From the NCBI GenBank assembly GCA_009909085.1, contig JAAANX010000065.1, forward strand, positions 1 through 64,000: 64,000 nt of DNA. The letters run 5' to 3'. Positions 30,712 to 39,556 of this stretch are shown here, piece by piece. Origin of the DNA: Cyanobacteria bacterium GSL.Bin1. GTDB taxonomy: Bacteria > Cyanobacteriota > Cyanobacteriia > Cyanobacteriales > Rubidibacteraceae. Made by a program: the position numbers and the translations under genes. Numbering within the stretch: the stretch's first letter is position 1; the number at the start of each line of letters is the position of its first letter. Under the pieces are notes generated by a model, which worked only from the letters and a program-made list of their open reading frames with translations, had not been told where the DNA came from and ran no database searches.

Positions 30712-31538
30712 CCTATCCTCCTTTTTCCGGCTGGTCACTAGATGAACGTGACCCGAAAACCATTCAAACTTGGCTCGCTGGGTTTCAGTGGTTTTATGAC
30801 CATTATTTTCAAGCAGAAACAGAGGGGTGGGAACATATCCCAGCTTCAGGGGGCGCACTACTGGTGGGTTCCCATAACGGCGGACTGGCTGCTCCTGATA
30901 CGATGATTACCATCTATGATTGGTTTCAGCATTTTAGCACCGAACGACCCGCCTATGGACTGATGCATTCTCATATGTGGAAAGCGTACCGCCCCATCGC
31001 CCAAATTGCCAGTCGCATGGGTGCGATACAGGCCAATCCGCGCCTGGCGATTCCCGCTTTACGCAGAGAGGCTTGTGTTTTAGTGTATCCAGGTGGCGGA
31101 AAGGATGTCTTTCGTCCGTATTGGGAACGCGATCAGATTAAATTTTTTGATCAGCAAGGCTTTATCAAATTAGCATTGCAAGAGAAGGTTCCGATTGTTC
31201 CTGTGGTGTCTTGGGGCGCTCATGAAACGTTATTCGTTTTAGCGGATATTTATGAACCGATGAAAGCCTTTCTGGAGACGTTTGACCTCCCTTGGCTATT
31301 TAACCTTGATCCAGAAGTATTTCCCATTTATTTGGGCTTGCCGTGGGGGGTGGCATTTGGTCCCTTGATCAATATCCCCCTTCCCGCCAAAATTCGGGTG
31401 CGCCTTTGTCCACCCATTGTCTTTGAGCGTTATGGACGAGACGCCGCCAAAGACTTGGACTATGTTCAGCAGTGCTATGACACTGTGGTGGAACAGATGC
31501 AAAGGCAGCTCAATCAGTTAATTGCCGAATCTAGTTGA
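30708..31538 (+). CDS. Lysophospholipid acyltransferase-family (PlsC/DGAT-like) protein
   Basis: A 276-residue acyltransferase-like product. [26 protein letters not shown] holds the expected catalytic His but with an H-x7-D spacing instead of the usual HX4[18 protein letters not shown] and [17 protein letters not shown] match the later acyl-acceptor blocks. This pattern resembles bacterial relatives of type-2 diacylglycerol acyltransferases and plastid phytyl ester synthases; the acceptor here is unknown. It starts from GTG overlapping the dxr stop (GTGA), so it is coupled to isoprenoid synthesis. Confidence 0.8.
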   Translation: MTYPPFSGWSLDERDPKTIQTWLAGFQWFYDHYFQAETEGWEHIPASGGALLVGSHNGGLAAPDTMITIYDWFQHFSTERPAYGLMHSHMWKAYRPIAQIASRMGAIQANPRLAIPALRREACVLVYPGGGKDVFRPYWERDQIKFFDQQGFIKLALQEKVPIVPVVSWGAHETLFVLADIYEPMKAFLETFDLPWLFNLDPEVFPIYLGLPWGVAFGPLINIPLPAKIRVRLCPPIVFERYGRDAAKDLDYVQQCYDTVVEQMQRQLNQLIAESS

Positions 31539-31678
31539 ATAACCGGGGGGAGATGACTCACTGGGGCAGGCTTCATTTCCCCTCGACTGTCAAGGATGAA
31601 GACCAAAATGAGATAAACGACTGCAATCAGAATTGAAAATGCTCCCGTCGCGATCGCGACAATCTTTCCTTTCGTCAT
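31514..31678 (-). CDS. Small single-pass membrane protein (54 aa)
   Basis: An ATG-started frame of 54 codons reads TKGKIVAIATGAFSILIAV followed by VYLILVFILDSRGEMKPAPV. One transmembrane helix (residues 6-29) is followed by DSRGEMKPAP. I recall similar 50-55 residue proteins with a TGA...LDxRGEM-PAP pattern across cyanobacteria, but cannot name a function. Its 3' end overlaps the end of the acyltransferase gene by 25 bp on the other strand. Confidence 0.65.
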   Translation of the reverse strand: MTKGKIVAIATGAFSILIAVVYLILVFILDSRGEMKPAPVSHLPPVIQLDSAIN

Positions 31679-31864
31679 GAAAATTACAAGAGGCAGGACA
31701 TTTGATAATCTAGCATACGGGATGTGGAAAGCTCTCGTTGTCTGGAACGATGTGGTCAGACGGCTAACTTGTTGAGTGTCATTCAGTTTACGATCACTTT
31801 ACCCTTTTATTAGCTCCGGTTTTTGCCAGATGATTTGCCCATAATATTCTGTTTTCTTAAACTT

Positions 31865-32800
31865 TCAATTCGCTTCTTGTGAATCATCAGAAAAACTAAT
31901 TTGATTCGATTCATATTCAGGGGGTTCAATATGAATCAGAATTCGCGCCGGGCTAAAATATTCTTCTAATTTTTGTTCTACCGCTTCAGTAATGTCATGC
32001 GCCGCTTCCACATCATCACTATCCACAATCATGTGCATTTCAATAAACACTTGTCGCCCCACCACGCCTCGAGACGCAATATTGTGACAATTAATGACAC
32101 CTGGGACTTGCATGACAATCCGATAAATCACTTCTGGAGGGATGGCAATTTCATCCACTAACCACGGTAAATTCTCTCGTAAAACTTTCCAGCCACTCTT
32201 GAGGACTAAAAGGGCAACCGGAAACGCAAGAATGACATCTAACCATTGCAATTGCGAGATCTCCCAGATTTGAGCTTGCCACATTCCCACCAAGCCCAAA
32301 ATAACAACCAGGGTAATCCAAACATCGCCCATTGTATGGTAAGAATCCGCTACCAAAATCGGACTATCTAACTGGAGTCCAATCCGACGTTCGTAAAAGG
32401 CAACAAAGATATTAATCCCTAAGACAATAATTAACAACCATAGTTCCCAACTACTCAACTCAATGACAGCAGCCCCTTCAATCAGACGCTCGATGATGCG
32501 CTGGAGAATTTCAAAGCAAGTGATACCTAAAAAGGCAGCAACGCCCAATGCCCCCAATGCTTCATATTTTTGGTGTCCGTAAGGATGTTCGCGATCGGGC
32601 TGAGGAGACGCAAACTGATTACTCACTAAGCCCAAAACATTATTCGCACTATCCGTAAAACTATGCAAGGCATCCGCTTGAATACTTAACGAACCGGTAA
32701 AAAAACCCACCACGACCTTGAGTCCCATGACCAACAGATTGAGGATGAGGGTAAGAATGAGGACTCGGCGGACTTGGGGGCGATTATCGTTCGTCGTCAT
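31865..32800 (-). CDS. Cation diffusion facilitator family transporter
   Basis: A 311-residue CDF exporter with about six membrane segments and a cytoplasmic C-terminal domain. The metal site in TM2 is HSFTD (His46, Asp50) and in TM5 HTMGD (His155, Asp159), an arrangement usually tied to Zn2+ (or Co2+/Ni2+) more than Mn2+. HPYGHQKYE follows TM2. The C-terminal domain has VIYRIVMQVPGVINCHNIASR and VFIEMHMIVDSDDVEAAHDI. Its start overlaps the purK 3' end by 17 bp, so it is part of the nblS-purK string. Metal specificity is inference. Confidence 0.88.
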   Translation of the reverse strand: MTTNDNRPQVRRVLILTLILNLLVMGLKVVVGFFTGSLSIQADALHSFTDSANNVLGLVSNQFASPQPDREHPYGHQKYEALGALGVAAFLGITCFEILQRIIERLIEGAAVIELSSWELWLLIIVLGINIFVAFYERRIGLQLDSPILVADSYHTMGDVWITLVVILGLVGMWQAQIWEISQLQWLDVILAFPVALLVLKSGWKVLRENLPWLVDEIAIPPEVIYRIVMQVPGVINCHNIASRGVVGRQVFIEMHMIVDSDDVEAAHDITEAVEQKLEEYFSPARILIHIEPPEYESNQISFSDDSQEAN

Positions 32801-33917
32801 GGGGATACCAAATTTCCGAAACTTGATCCGCGATCGCGCTGGCTTCGGCGATGCTCTCTCCTAAAACCGTAACATGACCCAGCTTCCGTCCAGGACGAGC
32901 TTGAGTTTTCCCATACCAGTAAACATGAGTATTCGGGAGAACCTCGAGTTGCTTCCGCTTTTCTAAATATTGTTCAGTTGCGGATTCATACCCCAATAAA
33001 TTCACCATTACGGCTGCTGCTGCCTTCATTTGCGGTGGCGTCAGCATTTCACCGGTAACCGCTTTCAAGTGCATCGCAAACTGAGAAACCTCGCACGCAT
33101 CCAGAGTATAGTGCCCTGAGTTGTGGGTACGGGGGGCAATTTCATTGACGAGAATGTGATGATCTTCGGTGAGAAAGAACTCAATGCCAAAAATGCCAAT
33201 CCAATCGAGTGCCGAAAGGAGGGTTTGCGCGATCGCGCTAATTTCTGCTTCTAATGTTTCAGAAATCCGTGCCGGTGCAATCACCCGCTGACACACTTGA
33301 TGATGCTGATAGGTTTCCACAATTGGATACACCACTGTTTCCCCATTTACCCCGCGCGCTGCCATGACCGCCAACTCACACTCAAAGGGAATAAAATTTT
33401 CTAGGAGAACTTGCTCACCTTTTAACTGTTCCCATACCTGATCCAAAGACCATTCATCATCAATAATAAACGTTCCCTGTCCATCGTAGCCATGACGTCG
33501 GACCTTGGCCACAACGGGTAATTCATCAACCGGAAAATCGGTTTCTCCTGCAATCACATTCTTAAATGCAGGAACCGGTAAGCCTAATTCCTGCAAATAA
33601 CAGCGTTGTTCATACTTATCCAACAACGGCGCCAGAGAAGACAAACTGGGACGAAATAATACCTGATCCCGCAAGCGACTCAATCCTGCTTGATCAATAA
33701 ACTCATTTTCAAACGTGATCACATCACAATTCTGAGCCAATTTTTCGGTTGCCTCTAAATCAGATAAGGGGGCAATAATACTTTCCTCTGCTACCGCCAC
33801 CGCCGGATCATCCGGATTTACTGCTTGTACCCACAGAGAGACGCCTAGTTTTTGCGCCGCTTGTCCCATCATCCAGGCAAGTTGTCCGCCGCCAATTACA
33901 CCGACACGTTGACTCAT
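32784..33917 (-). CDS. purK: N5-carboxyaminoimidazole ribonucleotide synthase
   Basis: PurK is an ATP-grasp enzyme that carboxylates aminoimidazole ribonucleotide in purine synthesis. The start chosen is the ATG giving MSQRVGVIGGGQLAWMMGQAA, whose ATGA overlaps the stop of the upstream pentapeptide gene; a GTG two codons earlier is also possible. The 377-residue product has ITFENEFID, VAKVRRHGYDGQGTF, FECELAVMAARG, FFLTEDHHILVNEIAPRTHNSGHYTLDAC and VNLLGYE. PurE is not in the window. Confidence 0.94.
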   Translation of the reverse strand: MSQRVGVIGGGQLAWMMGQAAQKLGVSLWVQAVNPDDPAVAVAEESIIAPLSDLEATEKLAQNCDVITFENEFIDQAGLSRLRDQVLFRPSLSSLAPLLDKYEQRCYLQELGLPVPAFKNVIAGETDFPVDELPVVAKVRRHGYDGQGTFIIDDEWSLDQVWEQLKGEQVLLENFIPFECELAVMAARGVNGETVVYPIVETYQHHQVCQRVIAPARISETLEAEISAIAQTLLSALDWIGIFGIEFFLTEDHHILVNEIAPRTHNSGHYTLDACEVSQFAMHLKAVTGEMLTPPQMKAAAAVMVNLLGYESATEQYLEKRKQLEVLPNTHVYWYGKTQARPGRKLGHVTVLGESIAEASAIADQVSEIWYPHDDER

Positions 33918-34417
33918 AAACACCCCAACGAATCACGAGTAGCAACACCGGTTTCCTCATTCACTCCGCTTGCCATTTCGCAAAGCTGATCGATTTGTTG
34001 ACTATCAAGAACCGCATTGGTAAAGTCAGCACCGGCAATATCAGCATTTTCAAAAATGGCTCGGCTGAGAATGGCATCTTCTAAGATGGTCTGACTCAGA
34101 TTCGCATTGGTAAAATCAACCCCATTGAGGACCGTAAACGTTAAATTAGCCCCGTGTAAGTTGGCATCTTTCATCACCGATGCGGTAAAAATCGAACCTC
34201 GTAAGTCCGCTTCAGTCAAATTGGCTGCACTTAAATTGGCATCAGACACCTCTCGCAGCTGCAAGGTTTCCCCAGATAAATCTTCCCCTGAGAGATCGGC
34301 ACTAATCAAAGATTCCCGTTGAAAGCGAGTAGAGGTTTGGGCTTCCGCATTGAACGGTAAGACCAAAACAATGCACACCAGTAATAAACAAATCACTTGC
34401 ATAACTTTATTGATCAT
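33914..34417 (-). CDS. Exported pentapeptide-repeat protein
   Basis: A 167-residue product with a signal peptide (hydrophobic residues 7-22, cleavage near NAEAQ). About a dozen A(D/N)LxX pentapeptides follow (LISADLSGEDLSGETL, ANLSAANLTEADLRGSIF, ANLHGANLTF, DFTNANLSQTILEDAIL), predicting a right-handed quadrilateral beta-helix. The tail QIDQLCEMASG...RDSLGCL has two cysteines that could pair. I infer periplasm or thylakoid lumen. It starts 11 bp after nblS and overlaps purK, so it is co-transcribed with both. Role unknown. Confidence 0.87.
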   Translation of the reverse strand: MINKVMQVICLLLVCIVLVLPFNAEAQTSTRFQRESLISADLSGEDLSGETLQLREVSDANLSAANLTEADLRGSIFTASVMKDANLHGANLTFTVLNGVDFTNANLSQTILEDAILSRAIFENADIAGADFTNAVLDSQQIDQLCEMASGVNEETGVATRDSLGCL

Positions 34418-34428
34418 TTTTTAATAAA

Positions 34429-36474
34429 CTAATTCGATTCGGAATTCATTATTAATTGTTCATCTTTCAGGGTGGCTTGTCCATCCTCATTTTTCACTAA
34501 CGCCGATTCATCCACTAACAAATCGAACCAAAACGTCGTTCCGACCCCTAACTCACTCACTAAGCGCACCATACTATGATGTTTCTCCACAATATTGCGG
34601 ACAATGGATAGACCTAACCCGGTTCCCTCTAAGGTATGGACCTGATTTTCCACGCGGAAAAAGCGGTCAAAGATTGCTTCTTGGTCTTCGTTATCAATGC
34701 CAATTCCAGTATCAGCAACTTCCACTCGGACTTGCGGACTGGGTTGATAGGGATGATCCTCTGGATCAAGTAAATAAGCACGAATCATCACTTTTCCGCC
34801 CGGTTTGCTGAATTTCAAGGCATTTCCCACCAAATTGGCAAAGACTTGTAACAGCAAATCATAATTGCCCATCACCGGCGGGAGATCCGGTTGTACCTCT
34901 TGCAAAAGTTCAATTTCTTTATCTCTTGCGTTGAGATGATAACTCCGCAACGTTTGTTCAATGGGCTGATTTAAGTCCACCGCACCCATTTGATAGACTT
35001 TTGAAGATTCTAGACGAGATAAATCAAGAACATCATTAACTAAGCGGGTGAGTCGATCCGTTTCACTATTTGTAGTTTGCAAAAACTCTTTCCGTTCTTC
35101 TTGTGTCAGTTCTTCTCCATATTCAGAGAGCGTTTCAATAAACGACTTAATGTTGAATAATGGCGTTCTCAGTTCGTGGGAAACGTTGCTGATAAATTGA
35201 CTTTTGGCTTTGTTTAACTCGACTTCCCGGGTGATGTCTTGCACGGTAATGGCAAGCCCCTTAATCGTCTCGCGATATTGGTCTAAAACGCGAGTCAGCA
35301 TAATCCGTACCGTTCGTTCATGAGGGGTAGTGAGGGTAATCCGAAATTCTCCCCCTTCTTTATAGGAGTCTTCAACCGGATCGTTCTCTTCTCCATCTTC
35401 TCCATCATTTCCTTCTGCTGAGGCTTTAGCAATGACTTCTTGTAAGGGACCGCTAATTTCCATATTGACTTCGTGGGGAAGATGATGTAGTACATTTTCT
35501 CCTGTCATTTCTCGTCCTTCCCAGCCAAAAATCCGTTCGGCGGTGGGGTTGACTAACATCACGTGCAGATTTGTATCAATGAGAACTGCACCATCAGCAA
35601 TGGTAGAAACTAGTGTTTCTAGTTTCGCTTTCTCTGCTGTCAGTTCTTCAATATTTTGTTCTTCATACCGGGCTAACCGTTCTGCCATGTAGTTGAAGCT
35701 AGAAATCAGTTCCCCTAACTCTCCGCCTAAAGGGAGTTCGATCCGTTGCTTGAAGTTCCCGGCAGCAATATTTCTCACCCCTACTAATAGTTCTTTAATA
35801 GGCTTAGTAATGGTCAATGCATTAAACACCGCACCTAAAATGACCATCGCCCAAATGGAGATAAAAACTGCAATTGTCACATCCCGCGTTAAGTTCGAGG
35901 AAGCAACCACGGTTGGGTTGGGGTTAATTCCCACCGCGAGAACGCCTAAATACTCATTCTCGTAGCTGAGAGGAACAAAAACATCCGTCACTTCCCCATT
36001 CGGTGTGGGATGTTGACGCACTAACGGTTGTTCCGAATCAGGAGAATAACTATCGGGGAGTTGGATGCGCCGTTGGATGGTTAGGGTATTATCTCCTTCC
36101 GCTTCTGAGAAGGGAATGCCAAACCGAATTTTCCCATCCGGTTCGGCGTAGAGAATGTAACGGACACTAGAAGTGCTACTATAAAACCGGCCTGAAAAAA
36201 GAGCCACCTCAGTCAGGTCATCTTCAGCAACCAGGGGCGCAATATTGGCAGCGAGAAGCAGTCCTAAATCCCGACCGAAACGAGTATCGTTCATCCGTGC
36301 ATCTTGTTGAATGGTGTTGACCGCCCAAAACGTTAAGCCGCTCATCACTAGAGAAACCACGAGCGTTCCCACAGCCATTAAACGAGTTTGCAGCGTGAAT
36401 TCTGACCACCAACGGGCAAGAATTTCTCTGATTGTATTCAATGCGCCAACACCTTTATTTCGCGATCGCGACAA
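34429..36474 (-). CDS. nblS: NblS/DspA (Hik33)-type sensor histidine kinase
   Basis: A membrane sensor kinase that in cyanobacteria controls responses to high light, nutrient limitation, cold and osmotic stress. The 681-residue product has TM1 (about 32-52), an extracytoplasmic sensor region containing NDTRFGRDLGLLLAANIAPLV, TM2 near 205-225, a HAMP domain (TKPIKELLVGVRNIAAGNF), a coiled segment, and a PAS domain (LETLVSTIADGAVLIDTNLHVMLVNPTAERIFG). HisKA follows with VSHELRTPLFNIKSF (His433), then HATPase motifs NLVGNALKFS, DTGIGI and EGTGLGLSIVRNI. The TTG start has an AAAGGGA site; a second TTG 33 bp downstream is also possible. An acidic loop (GNDGEDGEENDP) interrupts the PAS region. Confidence 0.92.
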   Translation of the reverse strand: MSRSRNKGVGALNTIREILARWWSEFTLQTRLMAVGTLVVSLVMSGLTFWAVNTIQQDARMNDTRFGRDLGLLLAANIAPLVAEDDLTEVALFSGRFYSSTSSVRYILYAEPDGKIRFGIPFSEAEGDNTLTIQRRIQLPDSYSPDSEQPLVRQHPTPNGEVTDVFVPLSYENEYLGVLAVGINPNPTVVASSNLTRDVTIAVFISIWAMVILGAVFNALTITKPIKELLVGVRNIAAGNFKQRIELPLGGELGELISSFNYMAERLARYEEQNIEELTAEKAKLETLVSTIADGAVLIDTNLHVMLVNPTAERIFGWEGREMTGENVLHHLPHEVNMEISGPLQEVIAKASAEGNDGEDGEENDPVEDSYKEGGEFRITLTTPHERTVRIMLTRVLDQYRETIKGLAITVQDITREVELNKAKSQFISNVSHELRTPLFNIKSFIETLSEYGEELTQEERKEFLQTTNSETDRLTRLVNDVLDLSRLESSKVYQMGAVDLNQPIEQTLRSYHLNARDKEIELLQEVQPDLPPVMGNYDLLLQVFANLVGNALKFSKPGGKVMIRAYLLDPEDHPYQPSPQVRVEVADTGIGIDNEDQEAIFDRFFRVENQVHTLEGTGLGLSIVRNIVEKHHSMVRLVSELGVGTTFWFDLLVDESALVKNEDGQATLKDEQLIMNSESN

Positions 36475-36621
36475 GATTGTCCCTTTTATTTTGGCATATT
36501 TTTGTCAGTTGTTCGGTTTAGTCAGACTGTGCTTAACTGAGCTTAAGGTCATGGCGAAACCAAAATCAAAGTGGAATTGAGCAAGCTAGGATAATAAGGC
36601 TGTGTTGTAAATGAAACGGAC

Positions 36622-37917
36622 ATGATCGAACGTTATACTTTGCCCGCAATGGGGGACCTCTGGACAACCGAAGCAAAGTTAAAAACTTGGTTGCAGGTCG
36701 AGTTAGCGGTATGTGAAGCCCAAGCCGAATTAGGTTATATTCCAGAGACTGCCTTAACAGAAATTAAAGCCAAAGCTGATTTTGATCCGCAACGGGTACT
36801 CGAAATTGAAAAGGAAGTTCGTCATGATGTGATTGCCTTTTTAACCAATGTTAATGAATATGTGGGGGAGACTGGGCGCTATATTCATTTAGGTTTGACC
36901 AGTTCCGATGTCTTGGATACCGGGATTGCGTTGCAGTTGGTGGCGAGTCTGAACTTGATTCTCGAAGAAATAGAAGCCCTCGCCCAAGCAATTCGCTATC
37001 AAGCACAGCAACATCGTTATACGGTAATGGTCGGACGATCTCACGGAATTCATGCTGAACCGATCACGTTTGGTTTTAAACTCGCAGGCTGGTTAGCAGA
37101 AATCTTCCGGCATCGCGATCGCGCGATTCATCTCCGGAATGAAATTGGGGTCGGTAAAATTTCGGGTGCCGTGGGAACCTATGCCAACCTTGATCCAAGA
37201 GTGGAAGCCCTGGCTTGTGAAAAGTTAGGGTTACAGCCGGATACCGCTTCGACACAAGTGATCTCGCGCGATCGGCACGCCCAGTTCTTGCAACAACTCG
37301 CTGTCTTAACGGCTTCTCTGGAACGCTTTGCTGTTGAAATCCGTAACTTACAACGCACCGACGTTTTAGAAGTGGAAGAATATTTTGCCAAAGGGCAAAA
37401 AGGATCATCGGCAATGCCTCACAAACGTAACCCGATTCGTTCAGAACGTCTAACTGGATTAGCCCGAGTCGTGCGCGGAAATGCCATGACCGCCTTAGAA
37501 AATGTCGCCCTATGGCACGAACGAGATATTTCCCACAGTTCGGCAGAGCGCGTCATTTTCCCCGATAGCTGCATTTTAACCCACTTCATGCTCCATGAAA
37601 CCACTGATCTAGTCAAAAATCTCTTGGTCTATCCCGAAAATATGCAGCGGAATATGAACGTTTACGGTGGAGTCATTTTCAGTCAACGCGTGTTACTCAC
37701 CTTAGTCGAAAAAGGCATGACGCGGGAAGATGCTTATCAAGTCGTTCAAGAGTGTGCCCATCAAGCCTGGAATCAAAGTGACGGCAACTTCTATCAATTA
37801 ATTTCTCAAAACCCAACAGTTCAGAGAACTCTATCTAAAAGTGAGATTGAAGCTTGTTTCGATCCGCAACATCATCTCCAAAATTTAGATGACATTTATC
37901 AGCGCTTAGGCATTTAA
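36622..37917 (+). CDS. purB: Adenylosuccinate lyase
   Basis: PurB acts twice in purine synthesis, splitting fumarate from SAICAR and from adenylosuccinate. The 431-residue product has RYTLPAMGDLWT at the start, HDVIAFLTNVNE, HLGLTSSDVLDT, GRSHGIHAEPITFG, and the mobile loop KGSSAMPHKRNPIRSE with Ser262/263. It is divergent from nblS, about 150 bp apart. Confidence 0.96.
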   Translation: MIERYTLPAMGDLWTTEAKLKTWLQVELAVCEAQAELGYIPETALTEIKAKADFDPQRVLEIEKEVRHDVIAFLTNVNEYVGETGRYIHLGLTSSDVLDTGIALQLVASLNLILEEIEALAQAIRYQAQQHRYTVMVGRSHGIHAEPITFGFKLAGWLAEIFRHRDRAIHLRNEIGVGKISGAVGTYANLDPRVEALACEKLGLQPDTASTQVISRDRHAQFLQQLAVLTASLERFAVEIRNLQRTDVLEVEEYFAKGQKGSSAMPHKRNPIRSERLTGLARVVRGNAMTALENVALWHERDISHSSAERVIFPDSCILTHFMLHETTDLVKNLLVYPENMQRNMNVYGGVIFSQRVLLTLVEKGMTREDAYQVVQECAHQAWNQSDGNFYQLISQNPTVQRTLSKSEIEACFDPQHHLQNLDDIYQRLGI

Positions 37918-37925
37918 TGCTGAGA

Positions 37926-37945
37926 GGGCGAACAGCGGTTCGCCT
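37926..37945. repeat. GGGCGAAC...GTTCGCC hairpin repeat
   Basis: GGCGAAC and GTTCGCC pair over a 4-base loop, starting 10 bp after the purB stop. It belongs with similar hairpins at 53093-53112 and 57782-57801. All are intergenic at gene ends, so they may serve as terminators or be small mobile palindromes. Confidence 0.6.
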
Positions 37946-38105
37946 ATGCAGTTATTAGCCCCTACATCAAATAAGAAACGAGCCAAATTTTTGTTTGGAG
38001 AAGGAATTGAGGCATTTTCTTTGAATTCAAATTTCTGGAGAGTAAGGTCAAAAATTGTTTATGGAACAAGTCTTTCATGATCTAAATCTAACGATGTATG
38101 AATTT

Positions 38106-38196
38106 ATACCATTTATCAAAAGTCACTGGAAACATAGCCCCAGTTTGTAGAAAGGTCTGACTTAGGATCTCTCTAACCACTTTTGAGAATTGGTAT
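38106..38196. repeat. MITE-like element with 18-bp inverted ends
   Basis: ATACCATTTATCAAAAGT at 38106-38123 pairs with the reverse complement of 38179-38196 (ATACCAATTCTCAAAAGT), 16 of 18 positions agreeing. The element is 91 bp in total and has no coding capacity. It looks like a miniature inverted-repeat element or its relic. Confidence 0.45.
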
Positions 38197-38445
38197 TAGA
38201 TCACCTAAAAAGTTTCTGCAAAAACGACGAGCTTGCCAGCGCGATCGCTGCTTCTGTTATCCACCACCTTGAACTTTAAACCAATTTTGAAAAGCGCGAT
38301 TATTTTAGGGGAAAGAAAGCGCGATCCGTTATTACATTAAGCAAGTTTCAGCGCGATCAATAATTCAATTTTTGATAAAATATAAACAGCTAAATCTAAT
38401 AGAAAATAAAAGATCATTGATCAAATTTAAGAGAGGTATCAAACA

Positions 38446-38712
38446 ATGGGAATGCCCTGTGAAGTCAACAGTATTCTAAAATTAAAGCCCTCCCAAGGCT
38501 ACCCTGCAAAATTAGAAATGGGTAAACGATATCAAGCTGTTAAAGAAGATTACAGAATTATTCCTGTAGATGTTCCCATTCTATTAGTCGATGAAAATTG
38601 GCTGGCTCATGCAGATATTAAAATTTGTAAGCTGATTTGGGAAAATGGAGTAACTACCGTAGAATTTGAAATTGATCGAATTTATCAAACGCCATTCTTG
38701 ACAAAAGAGTAG
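38446..38712 (+). CDS. DUF2584-like protein
   Basis: An 88-residue protein beginning GMPCEVNSILKLKPSQGYPA and continuing with YRIIPVDVPILLVDENWLAHADI. The GMPxEVNS start and the xYRIxPxDVP block are what I remember of the DUF2584 family found in Bacillales and cyanobacteria. Function unknown. It leads a three-gene unit, the next gene starting 4 bp after its stop. Confidence 0.7.
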   Translation: MGMPCEVNSILKLKPSQGYPAKLEMGKRYQAVKEDYRIIPVDVPILLVDENWLAHADIKICKLIWENGVTTVEFEIDRIYQTPFLTKE

Positions 38713-38716
38713 CAAT

Positions 38717-39556
38717 ATGTTTAAAACTAAATGGCTATGCTTGACCAAAGCAATTAGCTATGAATTTGATTATTTAGCGCGAAAATTCCAATTAATTCAG
38801 GCTTTAATATTTTTTGTATTTCTGATTGTCCTAGTGATTATTTCTTTAGGCGATACCCAATCATTTTTCATTGGCGAGGATAGTCCAATCCCCGATGAGT
38901 GGATATTACTGAAAGATAAAAATATTGCTACATTTATATCAATTACTGTCATTATAAGTTCCTATGTTCTACCGTGGCTATCTAGCTTTTTAGCAAGTCG
39001 AGAAGAGGCGAAAGAAATTTCTGTAGCAGTTCAAGAAAATGTTATTCCAGCCGTTAATATCGAACTAATTAAATTAAGAGATGAGATTGTAGGGAAGTTT
39101 AACTTAGATGGAACGGTACGAATCTCTGTCTTTATTCCTGTTCGTCAAGGATTTTTACAATGGGCTTTTAGGATAGTTTGCTATACTTATGAGATTCGTC
39201 CTAAAGAACTAAAAGCACGGCTAGACCTTAATGAAGGAGTCATTGGTTATACCTTTCTTAGAAACCAAAAACATTGCATAGAATTTATTGATGTTTCTCC
39301 TAATGCTCGTTTACCTGCAAGCTACAAACCCCTATCAGGAGAAAATTCAACCCTAATTAATCGGGATATACAAGCTGTACTGGTCGCTGCGATGTTCGAG
39401 GAAGGATCAGTTGCAGGATTGTTAGCAATTGATACCTATGAAATTGACAACATCCCAAAAATGGAGGATAATTTGCTGCATGATACAGCATTAGACTGGG
39501 TCATAGAAAGAAGCAACGTAATTAGGTTGATCTGGAGAGTAAGTAATGACATCTGA
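38717..39556 (+). CDS. Membrane protein with GAF-like domain
   Basis: A 279-residue product. Two transmembrane segments, FQLIQALIFFVFLIVLVIISLG (about 24-46) and FISITVIISSYVLPWLSSFL (about 75-93), are followed by a cytoplasmic segment resembling a GAF fold. That segment contains VRISVFIPVRQGFLQ, LNEGVIGYTFLRNQ and a long VLVAAMFEEGSVAGLLAIDTYE strand pair. No output domain is visible, so it may sense or regulate through a partner. The next gene overlaps its end by 11 bp. A+T content is higher than in the flanking housekeeping genes. Function unknown. Confidence 0.65.
   Translation: MFKTKWLCLTKAISYEFDYLARKFQLIQALIFFVFLIVLVIISLGDTQSFFIGEDSPIPDEWILLKDKNIATFISITVIISSYVLPWLSSFLASREEAKEISVAVQENVIPAVNIELIKLRDEIVGKFNLDGTVRISVFIPVRQGFLQWAFRIVCYTYEIRPKELKARLDLNEGVIGYTFLRNQKHCIEFIDVSPNARLPASYKPLSGENSTLINRDIQAVLVAAMFEEGSVAGLLAIDTYEIDNIPKMEDNLLHDTALDWVIERSNVIRLIWRVSNDI

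Larger units (their letters stand above)
37918..38445. other. Gene-poor spacer with palindromic and HIP1-like elements
   Basis: I see no convincing gene here. It contains the hairpin repeat at 37926-37945, an inverted-repeat element at 38106-38196, and four copies of AGCGCGAT at 38238, 38293, 38318 and 38350. The last 50 bases are A+T-rich with a possible promoter, and GAGAGG serves as ribosome site for the gene at 38446. Confidence 0.6.
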
